From NCBI RefSeq assembly GCF_013373865.1, contig NC_050476.1, positions 17,621,686 through 17,685,685 on the forward strand: a stretch of 64,000 nt of DNA, read 5' to 3'. The translations under genes and the position numbers were made by a program. Shown here in pieces: positions 33,601-45,162 of the stretch. The stretch's first letter is position 1; each line of letters starts with the position of its first letter. Under the pieces are notes generated by a model. The model was not told the origin of the DNA and made no database searches. It worked only from the letters and a program-made list of their open reading frames with translations. This DNA comes from Monomorium pharaonis (Eukaryota > Arthropoda > Insecta > Hymenoptera > Formicidae).

Positions 33601-35933
33601 TTGAATGTTAAACGGTCAAATTTAAATCAATTCATTAAATCGATTAATGTTCTAATCAAGCCCTTTAATAATAACATTTTATTTTTAACTTCCATGTGTG
33701 TATTGAAATTTGTTATTTCAACCACAACACAGGTGATTATAATAACCTTATCCAATTAATTCATTTCTATGGTTGACACGCTTTAAATTAAAGTTTTAAA
33801 GTAAGCAGAGTCCAAATTAACGTGTGTTGTAAATAAATTAAATTAGAGTTAAATATAATATATTTCTAATGTTAGATTTAAATTCTATATTAATATAGAT
33901 GCTGCTTTTTAATTAAGTAATAACAAGTAAAGCATTATTTGTCGACTATACCAATATTTTATGCTGTTACACAAGACGCAACATATAACGCAATCAAATA
34001 TAAAGATTAGATTGGATTCGTTTTCGATCTCTTTTATATAGATTTTTTATATAGATATTAGATTTTATATAGATATTAGATAAAAGATTCGTTTTTAATA
34101 TCTTTTATATAGAGAAAAACTGTAAACGTAGAAATTTTTATTCCTTTAATTATCTAATTGTAAGTAGATCATGTTTTTATTACTATTTAATTTCCAACAA
34201 ATAATGCCTTTATTATAGAATATATGCGGCTTTCCTTTAATTTTCCTCGTCATTCAATAGGTACAATAGATACAATAAAATAAAAACAAAATTTTTAATT
34301 TTGACTAATATTTTGAGGACCTACTTAAAAAACAGTGGAAAAAAAACTTGTTCGGTTCTTGCAGACGTTTCATATTTACCACCAATTTATATTTATATTT
34401 CCCCTTTCCGTTTAATTCTTGCCGGAACAAAATTGTTTCACGCTACTGGTAGAGAATAATTTGACGCCAACACCCAACCGGAATCTTTTAAAAAATGGAT
34501 TCGCTTAGTTTTTCTCGAAAGTTCTTCAATTAAAAAAAACTCAACACTATGAATTTTTAACGGTGCAGTTTATAGTTCGCATATCCGCGCGAACCCCTTT
34601 ACAGGTCAAATGCCATTAATTCACGCTGCGTGCGCGTAAACAGGAAAGAGTTGCAACTGTCGTTTGCTTAATGAAAGAATAATTGTATTTCAAAAACGTG
34701 CGGCAGCCGAGACGAGACACAACTGGCGGGGGCGTACGGTTGCCGGTTTTGCATAAATTCGCTGGCTTCGCGAATGTAACGTGCAGCCCCCCTCGCCGTG
34801 CACGTGCCTCTCGTGCCGAGCGATGCGCAAACATAATCCTCTTTCTCTGTCAAAGGGAACGAGCGGGAACGTTTGATTCGATCTTGGATATCGTCGCGCG
34901 GAAGAAGCATTCACCTGGAAATCGGCGGGGTGGAGGTGCTCCGGCAGTCGGTTCGCATACGCGAGCATCGCTGGTATCACGTATGTCAAAGCTGGGAGAA
35001 CCGGGTCGCTCGTTACGCCCTATGGCTCGACGGACGTTTGGCATCGCAAGGTCGCTCCGAGGAGGTAAATCCGGTTACAGCCGGGGTATAAGGGCGAGCT
35101 TGTTACGGGTCCTTTAAAACGGCACGCGGAATTCAAACGCACGTATACCGTGGATTCGCTTCCCCCACATCCTCGTCCTCCGTGCGCCCCAACGTGTATC
35201 TTTGTTAACGGAAGAATCGCGTCTCTTGCAGATGACCGGCCACGTGATCCCGGGGGGCGGCGACATCGTCCTGGGCCAGGAGTATACGGACTTCGACAAG
35301 GGGCTGGAGGAGGGTATCGAGGGCTCGGTTTTGGGCTTCAATCTTCTGCTGGCCTCGTCGTTCGGTTCCCTCGACAATAGCGGCCCGCCTCATCAACGGC
35401 CGCCATTCCCCTGGACCGGTGGCGTCAACGATCTGGCCGACGAGGTGATTCCCGTCGTCGAGGGGACCCGGACGAAGCGCGATTCGGATCTCGGAGCGGC
35501 GCGGGCGCGTGTCCTCGACAAGCTCGTTTCGATCCTGTTCGCGCTCCGCCCTAATTGGTCCCGCGGAACTTCTCCAACGGACGGGACGGCGGCGGAGGCC
35601 TCGGCGGGGGACACCTCCGCAACCACCGCGACAGCCCCGCTGAATATTACCGATGGCGCGGAGGGGGAAGGGACCCCGTCGGTCCGCAGGCACGCGATCG
35701 CACTCGACGGCACCGACGACGACCGGGCCGGCGAAATCGAGCCGCTCGGGAAATCGTCGGGCGTCCCCTTAGGTTTGCAATTAGTGAAATTGTCCTACGT
35801 CCGCTGCCAGCTGGGCAGAGGTAGCCCGCCCATAGGCGGCCCGCTGATGTTGATTTCCTGGAGCAGGACGCCCGTCAGAGTGTTCGGCGGCGCCATTATA
35901 AAGAACGTTGGCAACGAGTGCGGCAAATTCTGA
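30439..35933 (+). CDS. secreted pentraxin-domain protein, 400 aa, complete, 4 exons
   Basis: Exons 30439-30624, 32412-32517, 34856-35064 and 35232-35933 join to 1203 nt (400 residues). The ATG is fixed by an in-frame TAA six bases upstream. Residues 1 to about 30 form a signal peptide with a Leu/Ala core. Residues about 75-205 match the first part of a pentraxin (LamG-like) domain: FTFCLWVKS (Cys79), WYHVCQSWEN (Cys141; near match to the HxCxSWx[ST] signature) and GGGDIVLGQEYTDF. Residues about 214-345 are a Ser/Thr/Asp-rich insertion with a dibasic TKR site at 248-250 and an NIT sequon at 305. The C-terminal 55 residues resume ordered sequence with Cys358 and Cys397. Known: pentraxins are secreted, often oligomeric, calcium-dependent lectins in immunity or at synapses. 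The ligand here is unknown. Glu184 fits a calcium-ligand position, but the next two positions differ from the C-reactive protein pattern. Confidence 0.9.
30625..32411 (+). other. pentraxin gene intron 1, 1787 bases
   Basis: GT-AG intron with a strong pyrimidine-rich 3' end. AT-rich, no nested feature recognised. Confidence 0.8.
32412..32517 (+). CDS. pentraxin-domain gene exon 2: domain start with first conserved Cys
   Basis: The 106-nt exon has acceptor ttcgcttttcag and donor TACTCAA/GTGAGT (phase 1). The peptide is FLRWELPVPEIHEFTFCLWV and then KSTDLTYPHSILSYS. FTFCLWVKS followed by ILSYS is the standard opening beta-strand pattern of pentraxin domains, and Cys79 is the first half of the conserved disulphide. 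Confidence 0.92.
32518..34855 (+). other. pentraxin gene intron 2, 2338 bases
   Basis: GC-richer first half, AT-rich second half. It contains a short imperfect tandem tract at 34027-34116 built on tatatagat/agatattagat units. The plus-strand frames at 32582-32887 are not supported as exons because the flanking phases join directly without them. Confidence 0.75.
34027..34116. repeat. short imperfect tandem repeat (tatatagat units)
   Basis: Repeated segments of the type tttatatagatattagat occur several times over about 90 bases in intron 2 of the pentraxin gene. Confidence 0.6.
34856..35064 (+). CDS. pentraxin-domain gene exon 3: pentraxin signature region
   Basis: The 209-nt exon follows a pyrimidine-rich tract (cctctttctctgtcaaag). 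The acceptor is placed after 34855 because the open frame is closed by a TAA at 34834-34836 and the phase requires two starting bases. The donor is GAGGAG/GTAAAT. It encodes about 70 residues, including SIHLEIGGVEVLRQS, the signature WYHVCQSWEN (Cys141) and ALWLDGRLASQG, all in the order expected for a pentraxin fold. Confidence 0.9.
35065..35231 (+). other. pentraxin gene intron 3, 167 bases
   Basis: Short GT-AG intron (GTAAAT...TTGCAG), phase 0. Confidence 0.85.
35232..35933 (+). CDS. pentraxin-domain gene exon 4: end of domain with long insertion
   Basis: This follows acceptor cgtctcttgcag in phase 0, with 233 residues plus TGA. It opens MTGHVIPGGGDIVLGQEYTD and GIEGSVLGFNLLLAS, the usual LGQE and oligomer-facing strands of a pentraxin. 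Then comes a low-complexity segment of about 130 residues (TSPTDGTAAEASAGDTSATT is typical) with TKRDSD at 248-253. The end is SYVRCQLGRGSPP and TPVRVFGGAIIKNVGNECGK. The final two cysteines may pair with each other. The minus-strand frame over this exon is only a shadow. Confidence 0.91.
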   Translation: MTGHVIPGGGDIVLGQEYTDFDKGLEEGIEGSVLGFNLLLASSFGSLDNSGPPHQRPPFPWTGGVNDLADEVIPVVEGTRTKRDSDLGAARARVLDKLVSILFALRPNWSRGTSPTDGTAAEASAGDTSATTATAPLNITDGAEGEGTPSVRRHAIALDGTDDDRAGEIEPLGKSSGVPLGLQLVKLSYVRCQLGRGSPPIGGPLMLISWSRTPVRVFGGAIIKNVGNECGKF

Positions 35934-35947
35934 GAGAGAGAGAGAGA
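35932..35947. repeat. (GA)n overlapping the pentraxin stop codon
   Basis: The TGA stop at 35931-35933 is the first part of a GA run. In frame after it come GAG AGA GAG AGA GAC TCG GGC CAA and then TAA. Confidence 0.9.
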
Positions 35948-35955
35948 CTCGGGCC

Positions 35956-35961
35956 AATAAA
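35956..35961 (+). promoter_or_regulatory. AATAAA poly(A) signal candidate of the pentraxin gene
   Basis: An AATAAA hexamer lies 22 bases after the stop codon of the pentraxin gene, just past a (GA)n run. The 3' UTR would be very short if this site is used. Other A-rich signals occur further on, so usage is unproven. Confidence 0.45.
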
Positions 35962-36281
35962 GTGGCAAGCGTGCAAGTGAAGATTGCGGAAAAATAGTGC
36001 CGAGTCAGAGAGACGAGAGAGCCTTAGAAAATTAAGAATTGCAATTTAGCAATTAAGTTGGAAATTGATTTTCCTTTCCTTTTTTAAATTCTCTGACTGA
36101 AGAGAAGATTTATCTAGCTTCTTTAAAGAAGTGTATTCGTGATGTAAAATCACATTATTTAAATGTATTTATAAGAATTTCCGATTTGACACAATATTTC
36201 TACTCTCTTTCTCGTTTTCAATAAGCTAAATATTGTTTTTTTTTTATTTTACAAAAGTACAAAGAAACATGTTCTCGTTTA

Positions 36282-36457
36282 CGGAGAAAGTTTTCTTTTA
36301 GAATTTACCTTCAAAATCACGATGATGGGACAACGGGAACTTTGAAGAAGAATTTCATTTCAATTAAAAGTTTTATTAAAAAAATAAAATTTTATCGTAA
36401 AATTCTTCAAAATCCACGATACGACTCGGAGGATAAATTCTGAGGTAAAATTCACAC
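36282..36457. mobile_element. family A element, degraded copy
   Basis: It follows TA with CGGAGAAAGTTTTC, then tagaatttaccttcaaaatc and gatgggacaacg, all shared with the copies at 26246 and 51001. The right side (cgtaaaattcttcaaaatcc, gaggataaattctgagg) is a diverged mirror. The 174-codon-free interior is noncoding. Confidence 0.6.
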
Positions 36458-39400
36458 CGCACATCTTCAATTGCATCTGCTTCAAAGGAATCAATTTCAG
36501 ATTCTTCACTCCGTGAAAAACTGATTGCCATTGAGACGCTAAACTCGTTGGGGATGCGTCTCGTTCTTTCATTTTACTCAAAAGCTTCCGCTCGCGCTAT
36601 TCGATCAGTGCCATCGCAACGAGCTAACTAGACAATAAGCGCAAGCGTTAATCGATAGTTTCGGCTGTATTTAACGGATAAAACTAATTTCCATCGCGAC
36701 ATTCGACTACACCACGTAATAACTCTTGCAGTTGCGCGAGTTCGGAGAGTTTCAGCCCGCACGCTTAAGGTCGCACGCGAATCTCCGCCCCCCTCCCCCG
36801 CCCCCGTAATCGACGATCTCGTTTCGCGTATCGATCCACGTCGCGCGTTAATTAGTTTCGCAGAATTCCCTTGAACGCAATTGCGACCGCGGAGGAGGGA
36901 AATGTCCCGCGAAAACCGCTACTCCGGCCTGGCGAAATTGTTGAACGTCAATGGCGTAGCTATCACGTTGCGTGGCAAGGAGCAAATGACTCGTGAGACT
37001 TCGAAGATATGGGATGAGACTTGCGTGACACGCTTCTCTTCTTTATTTTCACGTAGAAGAGGAAAAAGATAGTCAGACGGACCGAATGCAAGTGGCATTT
37101 GAATGTCTTAATAGTTGTAGAAGCAGTAAAATTTGCATAAAGTTCTCATTGCGACTTATCTCGGCGTTAAGATATCACGTAGTTACAGCATAAAGCGTTA
37201 ACATTCGACTATATAAATTCAACGTGACTTTCTTATAAAAAACCGAGCTATCTTTTTGCACATTTGCCTTATTATTATTGCATAGAACATATTTAAAGGT
37301 CGTTTTGAAGTATCATCACAAATGTAAAAATTTTATAGAATATAGATTATTCTATAATCCTATTATCATTAAGCACTATTCTCTTATCGGTTTGTAAAAA
37401 TACAAATGTAAAAATTATTTAACTTCTTGTTCGCTCTTGATTCTTATCTCAGTAAAATAGCGTTATATATTTATTACAGCTTTGACGACAAAATTTTACA
37501 AGTTGAATTAAATTTTTTATACACGCTAATAAAACTGTAATAAATATTCGTGCAAAAGTTTACTTGGATCCATCTACTTGTTTAAAAGTTGTTTATCGAA
37601 AAGGTCACTTTTACTGTGCCAATCAAATTTTTTATTATTTTTCTTCTCTGCAGTTGGTTTCCGGATAAAAATTCACGACCAAAATTTTGTGTTATTAATA
37701 GAAAAAAATAATGAGCCTAAGAGCCTGCAGTCTTTAAATCTCGAAAACTTTTAATTGATATTGTAAAGCTAAAACATCCTTAAATAGCAATCTCCTGGTT
37801 ATCATATGTAATTTTGACTCTTTCATTTTCAAATAAAGCAAATAAATATATAAAAATAAAAGAATCGCGGACATAATTTTGTGCATTTTTCGAGGATCCC
37901 GTCGAGTCCCCAGACGCGAATAGTCAACGAATTGTAGCTACGCCACTGCCTGTTCGTTGTCTCTTTGTAAGCGGAGTTTCGACACTGACGTTTCACGGAT
38001 GCGGATTTTCCGCTGACGTTGATAACGCCGACGAGCGAACGCGGTGGTGTCTGAGGATCCGGCCGTAAAAGCGCTTTTCCTCCCGGCGGTGAGCCGCGTC
38101 GCGTGTTGAAATTCCGTTTACGTCTCGCAATCCAGATCGCCGCCGGCAAATAAAACGTGCTGTCGAATAGTCGGCGTTACTCCGTGACGACAGCACAGAA
38201 TCTACGACGTTTTTTTCGTACACGCTAAAATGGATAAAATTGGAGACAATTCATACACGAGGGAAAAAAAAACGAGTTTGCTATAGCCTTAAAAAAATTT
38301 ACATGGATACTGATTTGAGAAAAAAATTTTGGGACCATCAAAGTAATTATGTAGAATTCAATGATAAATAAGTTTCGATAATTTAACAAATAATACTTTA
38401 CATCGCTATTTCAATGGAAAGCAATTATTTTCAGATCCGTGCTTATTGATACATTTTTAGACACTTTAACTTTTCGTATATCAAATCATATTATCTGAAG
38501 CAAAAGTATGTTTCCAAGAAAATTTTTTTATATACATGTTTGTTTCTTATGTGAGACAGAAAATTAATTTCATTAAAAGAGAATATTTTTTTACTACAAA
38601 TTTTATTTATTAAGAAATTTATTTATACTGAAAAATCTTATGAGAAATTCATTTATTAAGGTTCGAGTACTACTTATGTTCGCTTCTTCACGATAAAGTA
38701 TTTACTGCTTATAAGTACACTTGGGGCTCTTTGCAAGTACCCAACTCTAAAATTCGAAAGAAACTAGCCGGTATCAATTATTCTTCGTAAGTACAGTGTA
38801 CGAGATATAAGTTCTTACAAAAATATTACTCAAATCCTAAGCAATAAAATTTATTTATTGAATATTTCATTAAAAATAATTCAGCTTTTTAAACGAATAC
38901 TGAACTTAATCATCCCATCTCTACGTATAACATGTGTATCTAACTAGAATAATTTTCTTACAGCGATAGAAAAGTGTCCAATACAATAGAATATTACAGG
39001 CCGCGCAGTGTTCATAGTGTTTTCCTGAAAGTAATCAAAGATTAAGCTTTATCTGTAATTAAGCCATAGAAGAAGCTACTTAACTGAAACCTAATATTCC
39101 GAGGAACATTCCTCCTACCTCTTTTCTTTCTACCTACGTGCGTGCATCTTCAAAACGTAATACACGCATTTTGCAAAGGACAAGCTACCACTGTGTGTGG
39201 TCACACGTGCGTGCCTAATTACTAATTAGTCTAATTACACCATTACTAACCGCCGTTGTGTCGCATACCGTCGGCGTAAATTACAAAGCGTACAATGCCA
39301 AATAGCTTAGTAACGGGATTGCATAAATAGCGTTACATCAACTACGCGCGTCTCGCTATGCGTTTTCTCTCCCGGTCGCGCTTTATTTGGCGAACTTGAA

Positions 39401-40799
39401 GCGTCGGTTCGCAGATAGCTTATTTGCGCACAGCCTCTTTCGCAAAACTGCCTCTGCCCGGCCATGTAAAGAGCGTATTACGTTTCGCGGCGCATTACGT
39501 TGAAATCAGACGGAAGAAAGGAAACACATTGTCTTGTTGATACTTTCTCTGGAACGTGAGACAATACGGTCCTCTATTCATTTCATGCGATCTACGAACT
39601 TTGTCCGTGCATAACGACATTAAACACTTGCGAAGGTGCAATTTGCGGATATTAATGTCGATAGTGCTGGGAGTTCGCGCTGCGTTTGCAAAAAAAAAAC
39701 AAGAATAAAGACTCTTTTATGATTGCTCCTCACAGAAGAAAAAAGAGAAAAGAAAGAAATCGAAAGAAAGTTTAGAAATAGAAAAATGCAGTTTTTTTGA
39801 AGAATAAAATAATGAGAATAATTATGAGAATCGTCATCAATCCTGATCGTAAATATTCAAATTAAATATGTAATACACTAAAAAAATGTAAAAGCAAATT
39901 GTGTTTTTTGTTTTGTATGTGCACGATACGACGCTACGAAAAACATTTGTATCCGATTTGTAAGGAATAAAAATATTTTACGCGTAAAATTGCCAAGAAA
40001 ATCATTGCCCATGCTATCACATAAATTTTGAGGTATGCAGTAACCAGCTTTGCAACTCGCACAATTCATTCATCGAGCCATTAAATTTGTAAGATTGGGG
40101 AAATAAAAATATTTTTGTAAAATTGCACAGGGAATTATTGTTCGTATTACCCGGTTAATTTTGATCGCAATGACCAGTTCTGCAAACTCGCATAATGCAT
40201 TTATTATGCACGTGGGTCATCATTTGTCTCCCTGATGCAAATAAAAGCAAAACGCGCATGATTGCTGCATCACGTTCGGCTATCTCGAATATTTCCGCTC
40301 TAGGAGACAATTTCGTTGATTCTCAATTTAATTGGCAATTTGTATGGCCGATAAGATAATTGTATTGTCCCCGGTACACGGGTTAATTTTTAAGTGGATT
40401 ATATAATAATAATCGCGGCTGTAATTGCATTAATAAATTAAGAGTGCGAATATTGAATAATTACAATAAGATATAATTATCAATGTGAGAAAATGTATTC
40501 CGCGGTTGTTTCGCGTTTCGAGAAAGCAACGTGATAAAAATTTGGAATACCACGTTTGCGGAAGCAAAATGCGTAGAAATCGTATTTTTGGGCATATAAT
40601 TATTTATGATGGATAAATATTTATAAATGATTATTAAGCGAACTGACCAAGAGTCTCGTTTGAATAATGTAGCGCATTAATCGCAAACGTGCTTAGTAGT
40701 CCATTAAACAAGAGGATTTCACCATTGTTCAAACTGTTAATGAATGCCGCTATTAATTCAGGAGCACGCCTGTTAAGATTTTTTAAATCTATAAACAGC
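36458..40799. other. no supported gene
   Basis: A mosaic of GC-rich (36700-37070, 37870-38200, 39100-39660) and AT-rich DNA. Open frames at 36881-37072 and 37829-38223 have no recognisable product. Two facing copies of a CARTGGCGTAGCTA-type sequence lie at 36949 and 37948 (see findings). Confidence 0.55.
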
Positions 40800-41400
40800 G
40801 TTATATTTATATATATATAATATATATTAATACTGTACCAATTATAACTGTATTCTAAACAGAAAACTTCTCAAAATTATTATTTAATTATCGGATAATT
40901 TTGCTTTCTTAGATAAAATAAATTGAATAAAATATTATTTGAAATAAACAAATAGTGATATTAAAACGATTCTTGCGACTATTTCTTATTCAATTGTTTT
41001 CTCATTTATTTATATTTATATAAACTCCTTACCTATTTTAACTCTATTCTAAATACAATATAATATTTTTTTAAAAATTATTATTTTCTCACAAAAGACA
41101 AAATAAGTTATTATTTTATCTTTATGTAATTATCATTTAGATAAAAATAAATATTATTTAAAATCAACGAATGATAAGATTAAGCAGAGCGACTATTTCT
41201 TTTCTTATTGAATTATTTCCTCATTTATATATAATACCTCAGAGTTATCCTATAAATAACATACCTATTATAACACACAATTCTAAATATAGTTGAAATA
41301 AAATGGATAGAAATAAATATTTAAAATCAATAAATGGTAAGATTAAAAATTGCTCTCGTAACTATTTTTTATTTACCTAATTTCTCATGAGTTTTCACTA
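40800..41400. repeat. degenerate tandem repeat, units of about 170-230 bases, 2-3 copies
   Basis: Related landmarks recur in the same order: ctgtattctaaac / ctctattctaaatac / acaattctaaatat near 40850, 41045 and 41272; aataaatattatttaaaat-type blocks; and gcgactatttctt near 40977 and 41190, with gtaactattttttattt near 41358. Copies are diverged and unequal in length. Confidence 0.6.
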
Positions 41401-43531
41401 TATTGCAATATTATATGTATCATACGCAATATTATACGCATTAATTGCACAATATTACATAACATACAGAAGAATAAGTAGGAGAAACTTAACTTTTCTC
41501 CGTTTCTGTACAAGCGTTCCGAAGAAACGAATAATACCGTCATATACAATTATGCAAAATGTAATTCTTCGTTACACCGACACTGCATTCGATCTCTCCA
41601 TCTTGAAAAACTATCATAAAACACGTACGCGTCGTAATAATATAATACAGGCGTAGTGCGCGTTATATAAAATCGCGTACGACATATCCGTTCATCCGCA
41701 TCGCCCGTTAAGACGCATGAATTGTAAGTCCGACCACTTTCGGATCTACTGTTCGATATAAGATTTCGAAACTGCGGACAGCTTTTCCAGGTAGATCGCA
41801 CTCAATTACGAATGTTGTTCTACACAAATCGACATGGAAGTTCTACGAACTATCGCCTAGTTGGAACGAATTATCGACATGCAAATTGCAGTTATATCAA
41901 AGTTGCGAAATCTCGTAAAAAAAAGATCAATTATCGATTTGCTTTTTCAGCGTATATTCTGAATTTACAATGCAAAGCGCGGGTTTGTTGTTAAAATTTT
42001 TACGATCTTTCTTTATCATCATTTACATAAGAGAGGTGATAAAGCAAAAATTTATTCAAGAAGTTCAGAGGGACACCTTGCACGTAAATCTTTTACATAC
42101 AATGGTGTACACCATGGAAATTAATATTTTTATAAAAATTAAAATTAGATGCGTTGTGATTCATGCCACGTCACGTTTTCGTAAGTTTTTCCTGTTTCCT
42201 AACATTCGTGATTTGCGCAAATCAGCTATACGATATATCTCTTGTCATATATATTATATGTAAGTATTGTATTCGTTCGTTTCTCCGAACCCTCTTGATG
42301 CCGAATTACGCTTTCACTTTCACCAAAATATCGTGTACGAAATAATGGTCTTTCCTGTCATTTCAATGGATAGCACTGCTCTTTTTAGTGTTTTCGCAGA
42401 ATTGCATCGTTCCTTGCTTTTATATATCAGTTTCATTAGACAATAATTTCTTGATAAATGTGCAAAGAAATAAATCCAAATTTAAGATTCTTATATAAGA
42501 TTTGTTTTCCAAAATTCTTAAAAAAGTTATTTCAGATTAACAAATATTCTTAATTTGTTTTATCGGAAATATTATTTACCGAAAAATATATTGTAAAAAA
42601 TTACACGCGTTTGTGATTTATAGATACATAAAATATTGATAAATTTATTAAAAAATTAATTTAAATTTAATATTCTCAATATTAAAATTAACTAATCAAA
42701 AGTTTCAAAAAAGTTATCTCAATTTAGCTTGTAGTAGACAATTTTCATTTATCATGCAGTAGACATTATTCATTTTCGTTTTATCGAAAACATTATTTGT
42801 AGAAAAAAAGTGTACCTTTGAGAGAAAGCCAAGCGTTTAAAATATATATTAATATACACGGTCCGTAAATAAATTTATCGAGACAATTTTATGACTGGGA
42901 AAATGACAAAGGAGTGGAATGTCATTAGACCGATGTAATTCACACAGATATCCGAGGCGCAGGCAAATGATAACCGTATCCCATAAACGCGAATCGCTCC
43001 GAGCTGTCTTTAATGGCATTGTGCAAGCAAAAGAAATCCTTTGTGCCTGACAAATGCGCTGCCGATCGCTTGCAATTAAAATCCGATCATTGCTAATTTA
43101 TCTCGTGGAACGTACATACCGTTGACTTTCATTTTTCCGTAAAATTAACCTTTACGCGAATCACATTCCACGGAAGGATCGATTATGTTTTTTATTTTCT
43201 TGCCGATCGCGATTAGTACACCGTACGAGGTGCCAATTACGTGATTACATAAACGCTATACTGTTCGAGCTAATTGTTATGTACATGTAAATCGAACCGA
43301 AATGTCGATGATGCAAGGAACAATATAAGATAAAATTAATATAGTTTGCTTTCATATATTTTTTAACTTATCCACAATTCATTTTTAATAGTAATATCAA
43401 AGATAATATAAAATAGACAAAATCAACAGAGACAAGAGGGAAATTTATGATTACCTTGTAACTCTCCAAATTTGCCTTTCTTACTTGGCAGTTACGTATC
43501 TCGTTACAGAGATATTTATCAAAAGCTCTTA

Positions 43532-43731
43532 CACTGAGACAAAAATGTTGTTAATTTGACTAAATTTTCCAACTGAATTAAATTTTGTCCACTCAAGTAT
43601 TTATATATTTCAATTAACTGTATAAATACTTGAAATTTGTGCACTTAAGTTAAATGCATAAATTCTTGAACTGACAAAATTATAATCTAATTGGAAAATT
43701 TTATCGAATCAGCAATACTTTTTTCCCCGTG
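43532..43731. mobile_element. family B MITE, 200 bp, TA-flanked
   Basis: TA/CACTGAGACAAAAATG at the left and CCCCGTG/TA at the right. Mirrored blocks aattttccaactgaattaaa against ctaattggaaaattt, and gtatttatatatttcaatt against the facing aatacttgaaatttg region. It is noncoding. Confidence 0.75.
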
Positions 43732-44959
43732 TAACCTCAATTAAAACTACTTTACCGTTTGCGTATTATATTAAATTACAATCCGCACGCGCCGCGTCAA
43801 ATTGCACTCATCTCCACAGCCCCGTTTAGTACGGCGTCAGCGGCATTTGGTGAAGAGTATCACGCCGGCGAACCGCGCGGATATGAATATACATCTCGCT
43901 GGAAAAGCATTCGGAATGACGAAACGCAATTTGTAAAGCTCATAATGATGTAACAGTTTATTCGGGCTTGATAATTAACGTTTCTGTCTGCGTGGAATTA
44001 TTTAGAGGTCCAATTGTAATAACGGAAGCGCGCGCGGCCCACTTAAAACGTGGAGAGCTGCTCGATAACAAAGAGATAATTTTAACGCGCGGTTTTTTAA
44101 TTGCCATTGAATCGCGAGCGTGACGCGCCCGCGTGTTTTAATGCGTTTTAACGAAATTATCCGCATTCCCTCCACGATGATGCGGCCATTCCGGACTGTC
44201 GTCTCCCACCGCGCGCCAGTGATTGTGCGGCATTTTTGCGATTTGACGTTTAACGCACGCGTCTCGTCCTCGGACTGTTATTAATACGACTTTTTATCGA
44301 CGCTTTTACGCATTTACAGCCCGTTGAAATCAACACTCGATTATGAGGTGCGCCGTGAAAGCGAATGTGACGATTTGTAATTTGCAGCTATCTGATCGCG
44401 CCGCAAAAGGCGATAAACAAGGGGACGATAATTATAAATCGACGGCGATAAACGTCACTTTGCTCGAGCGACAATTGCGCTGAAAGTAATCGCGTGGCAA
44501 AATAAACGCTAGTGACATTTATGGTTGCAAAACTGTAAGCGCTGTCGCTCAAAGGTATTTGCCCGCTTTGTCTTTCTTAATTAAATGATGGGATTTTAAT
44601 TTTTGTAAAGAAAAATAAATTGTAATTTTTTCCCTCAATCTTCTAGACTTAATAATAGGCTTGATAATAATCTTGCTGGCTCAAAGTTTTACATTCTACT
44701 TATATAAAGAGAATATAGTAGAATTTGAACGGAAAGAGGCATATAAAAATGCGGGGAAAGCAAATTTATACACATTTAATTATAAAGGTTAATAATTTAT
44801 CTTGCAATAATCTTCAGCGAAATAATTTTAAACAAAAAAATCACATATTCAAATAGACCGGCAAAATTTATTAATTACTGTTACAAAACATAATGTTTCG
44901 ACCTTACTTGTAGGTCCATTTCCAGCGTACAAAAATAATCTTAATTACATGTTTGATTA

Positions 44960-45162
44960 ATACAATCAAGAATTTGGTAATATATATTTTTAGTAATTAT
45001 ATTAATAATATAATCAAACATAATAATAGTAATCGATCGGTCACTAAACGGTAAAATACGAAATATTGCTAAATATTTGGTTACATAAACTATCCATTTA
45101 ACTAAAACTATTTCAGCTGCCGTGCACTTGATTCTTATTACCAAATTACTCTTTCCTCGGTG
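44960..45162. mobile_element. family D inverted-repeat element, third copy
   Basis: The left arm tacaatcaagaatttggtaat is mirrored by attcttattaccaaattact, ending CCTCGG-TGTA. The inner aaatatttggttacataaac and ccatttaactaaaactattt match the copies at 17863 and 24618. The left border is approximate. Confidence 0.6.

Noticed and set aside
35205..35713. Minus-strand open frames of 106-162 codons
   Set aside because: Antisense to pentraxin exon 4; Arg/Pro-rich shadow of GC-rich codons.
38252..38330. TACACGAGGGAAAAAAAA as another TA-CACNGA-type end
   Set aside because: No mirrored arm was found nearby. Poly(A)-rich sequence makes chance similarity likely.
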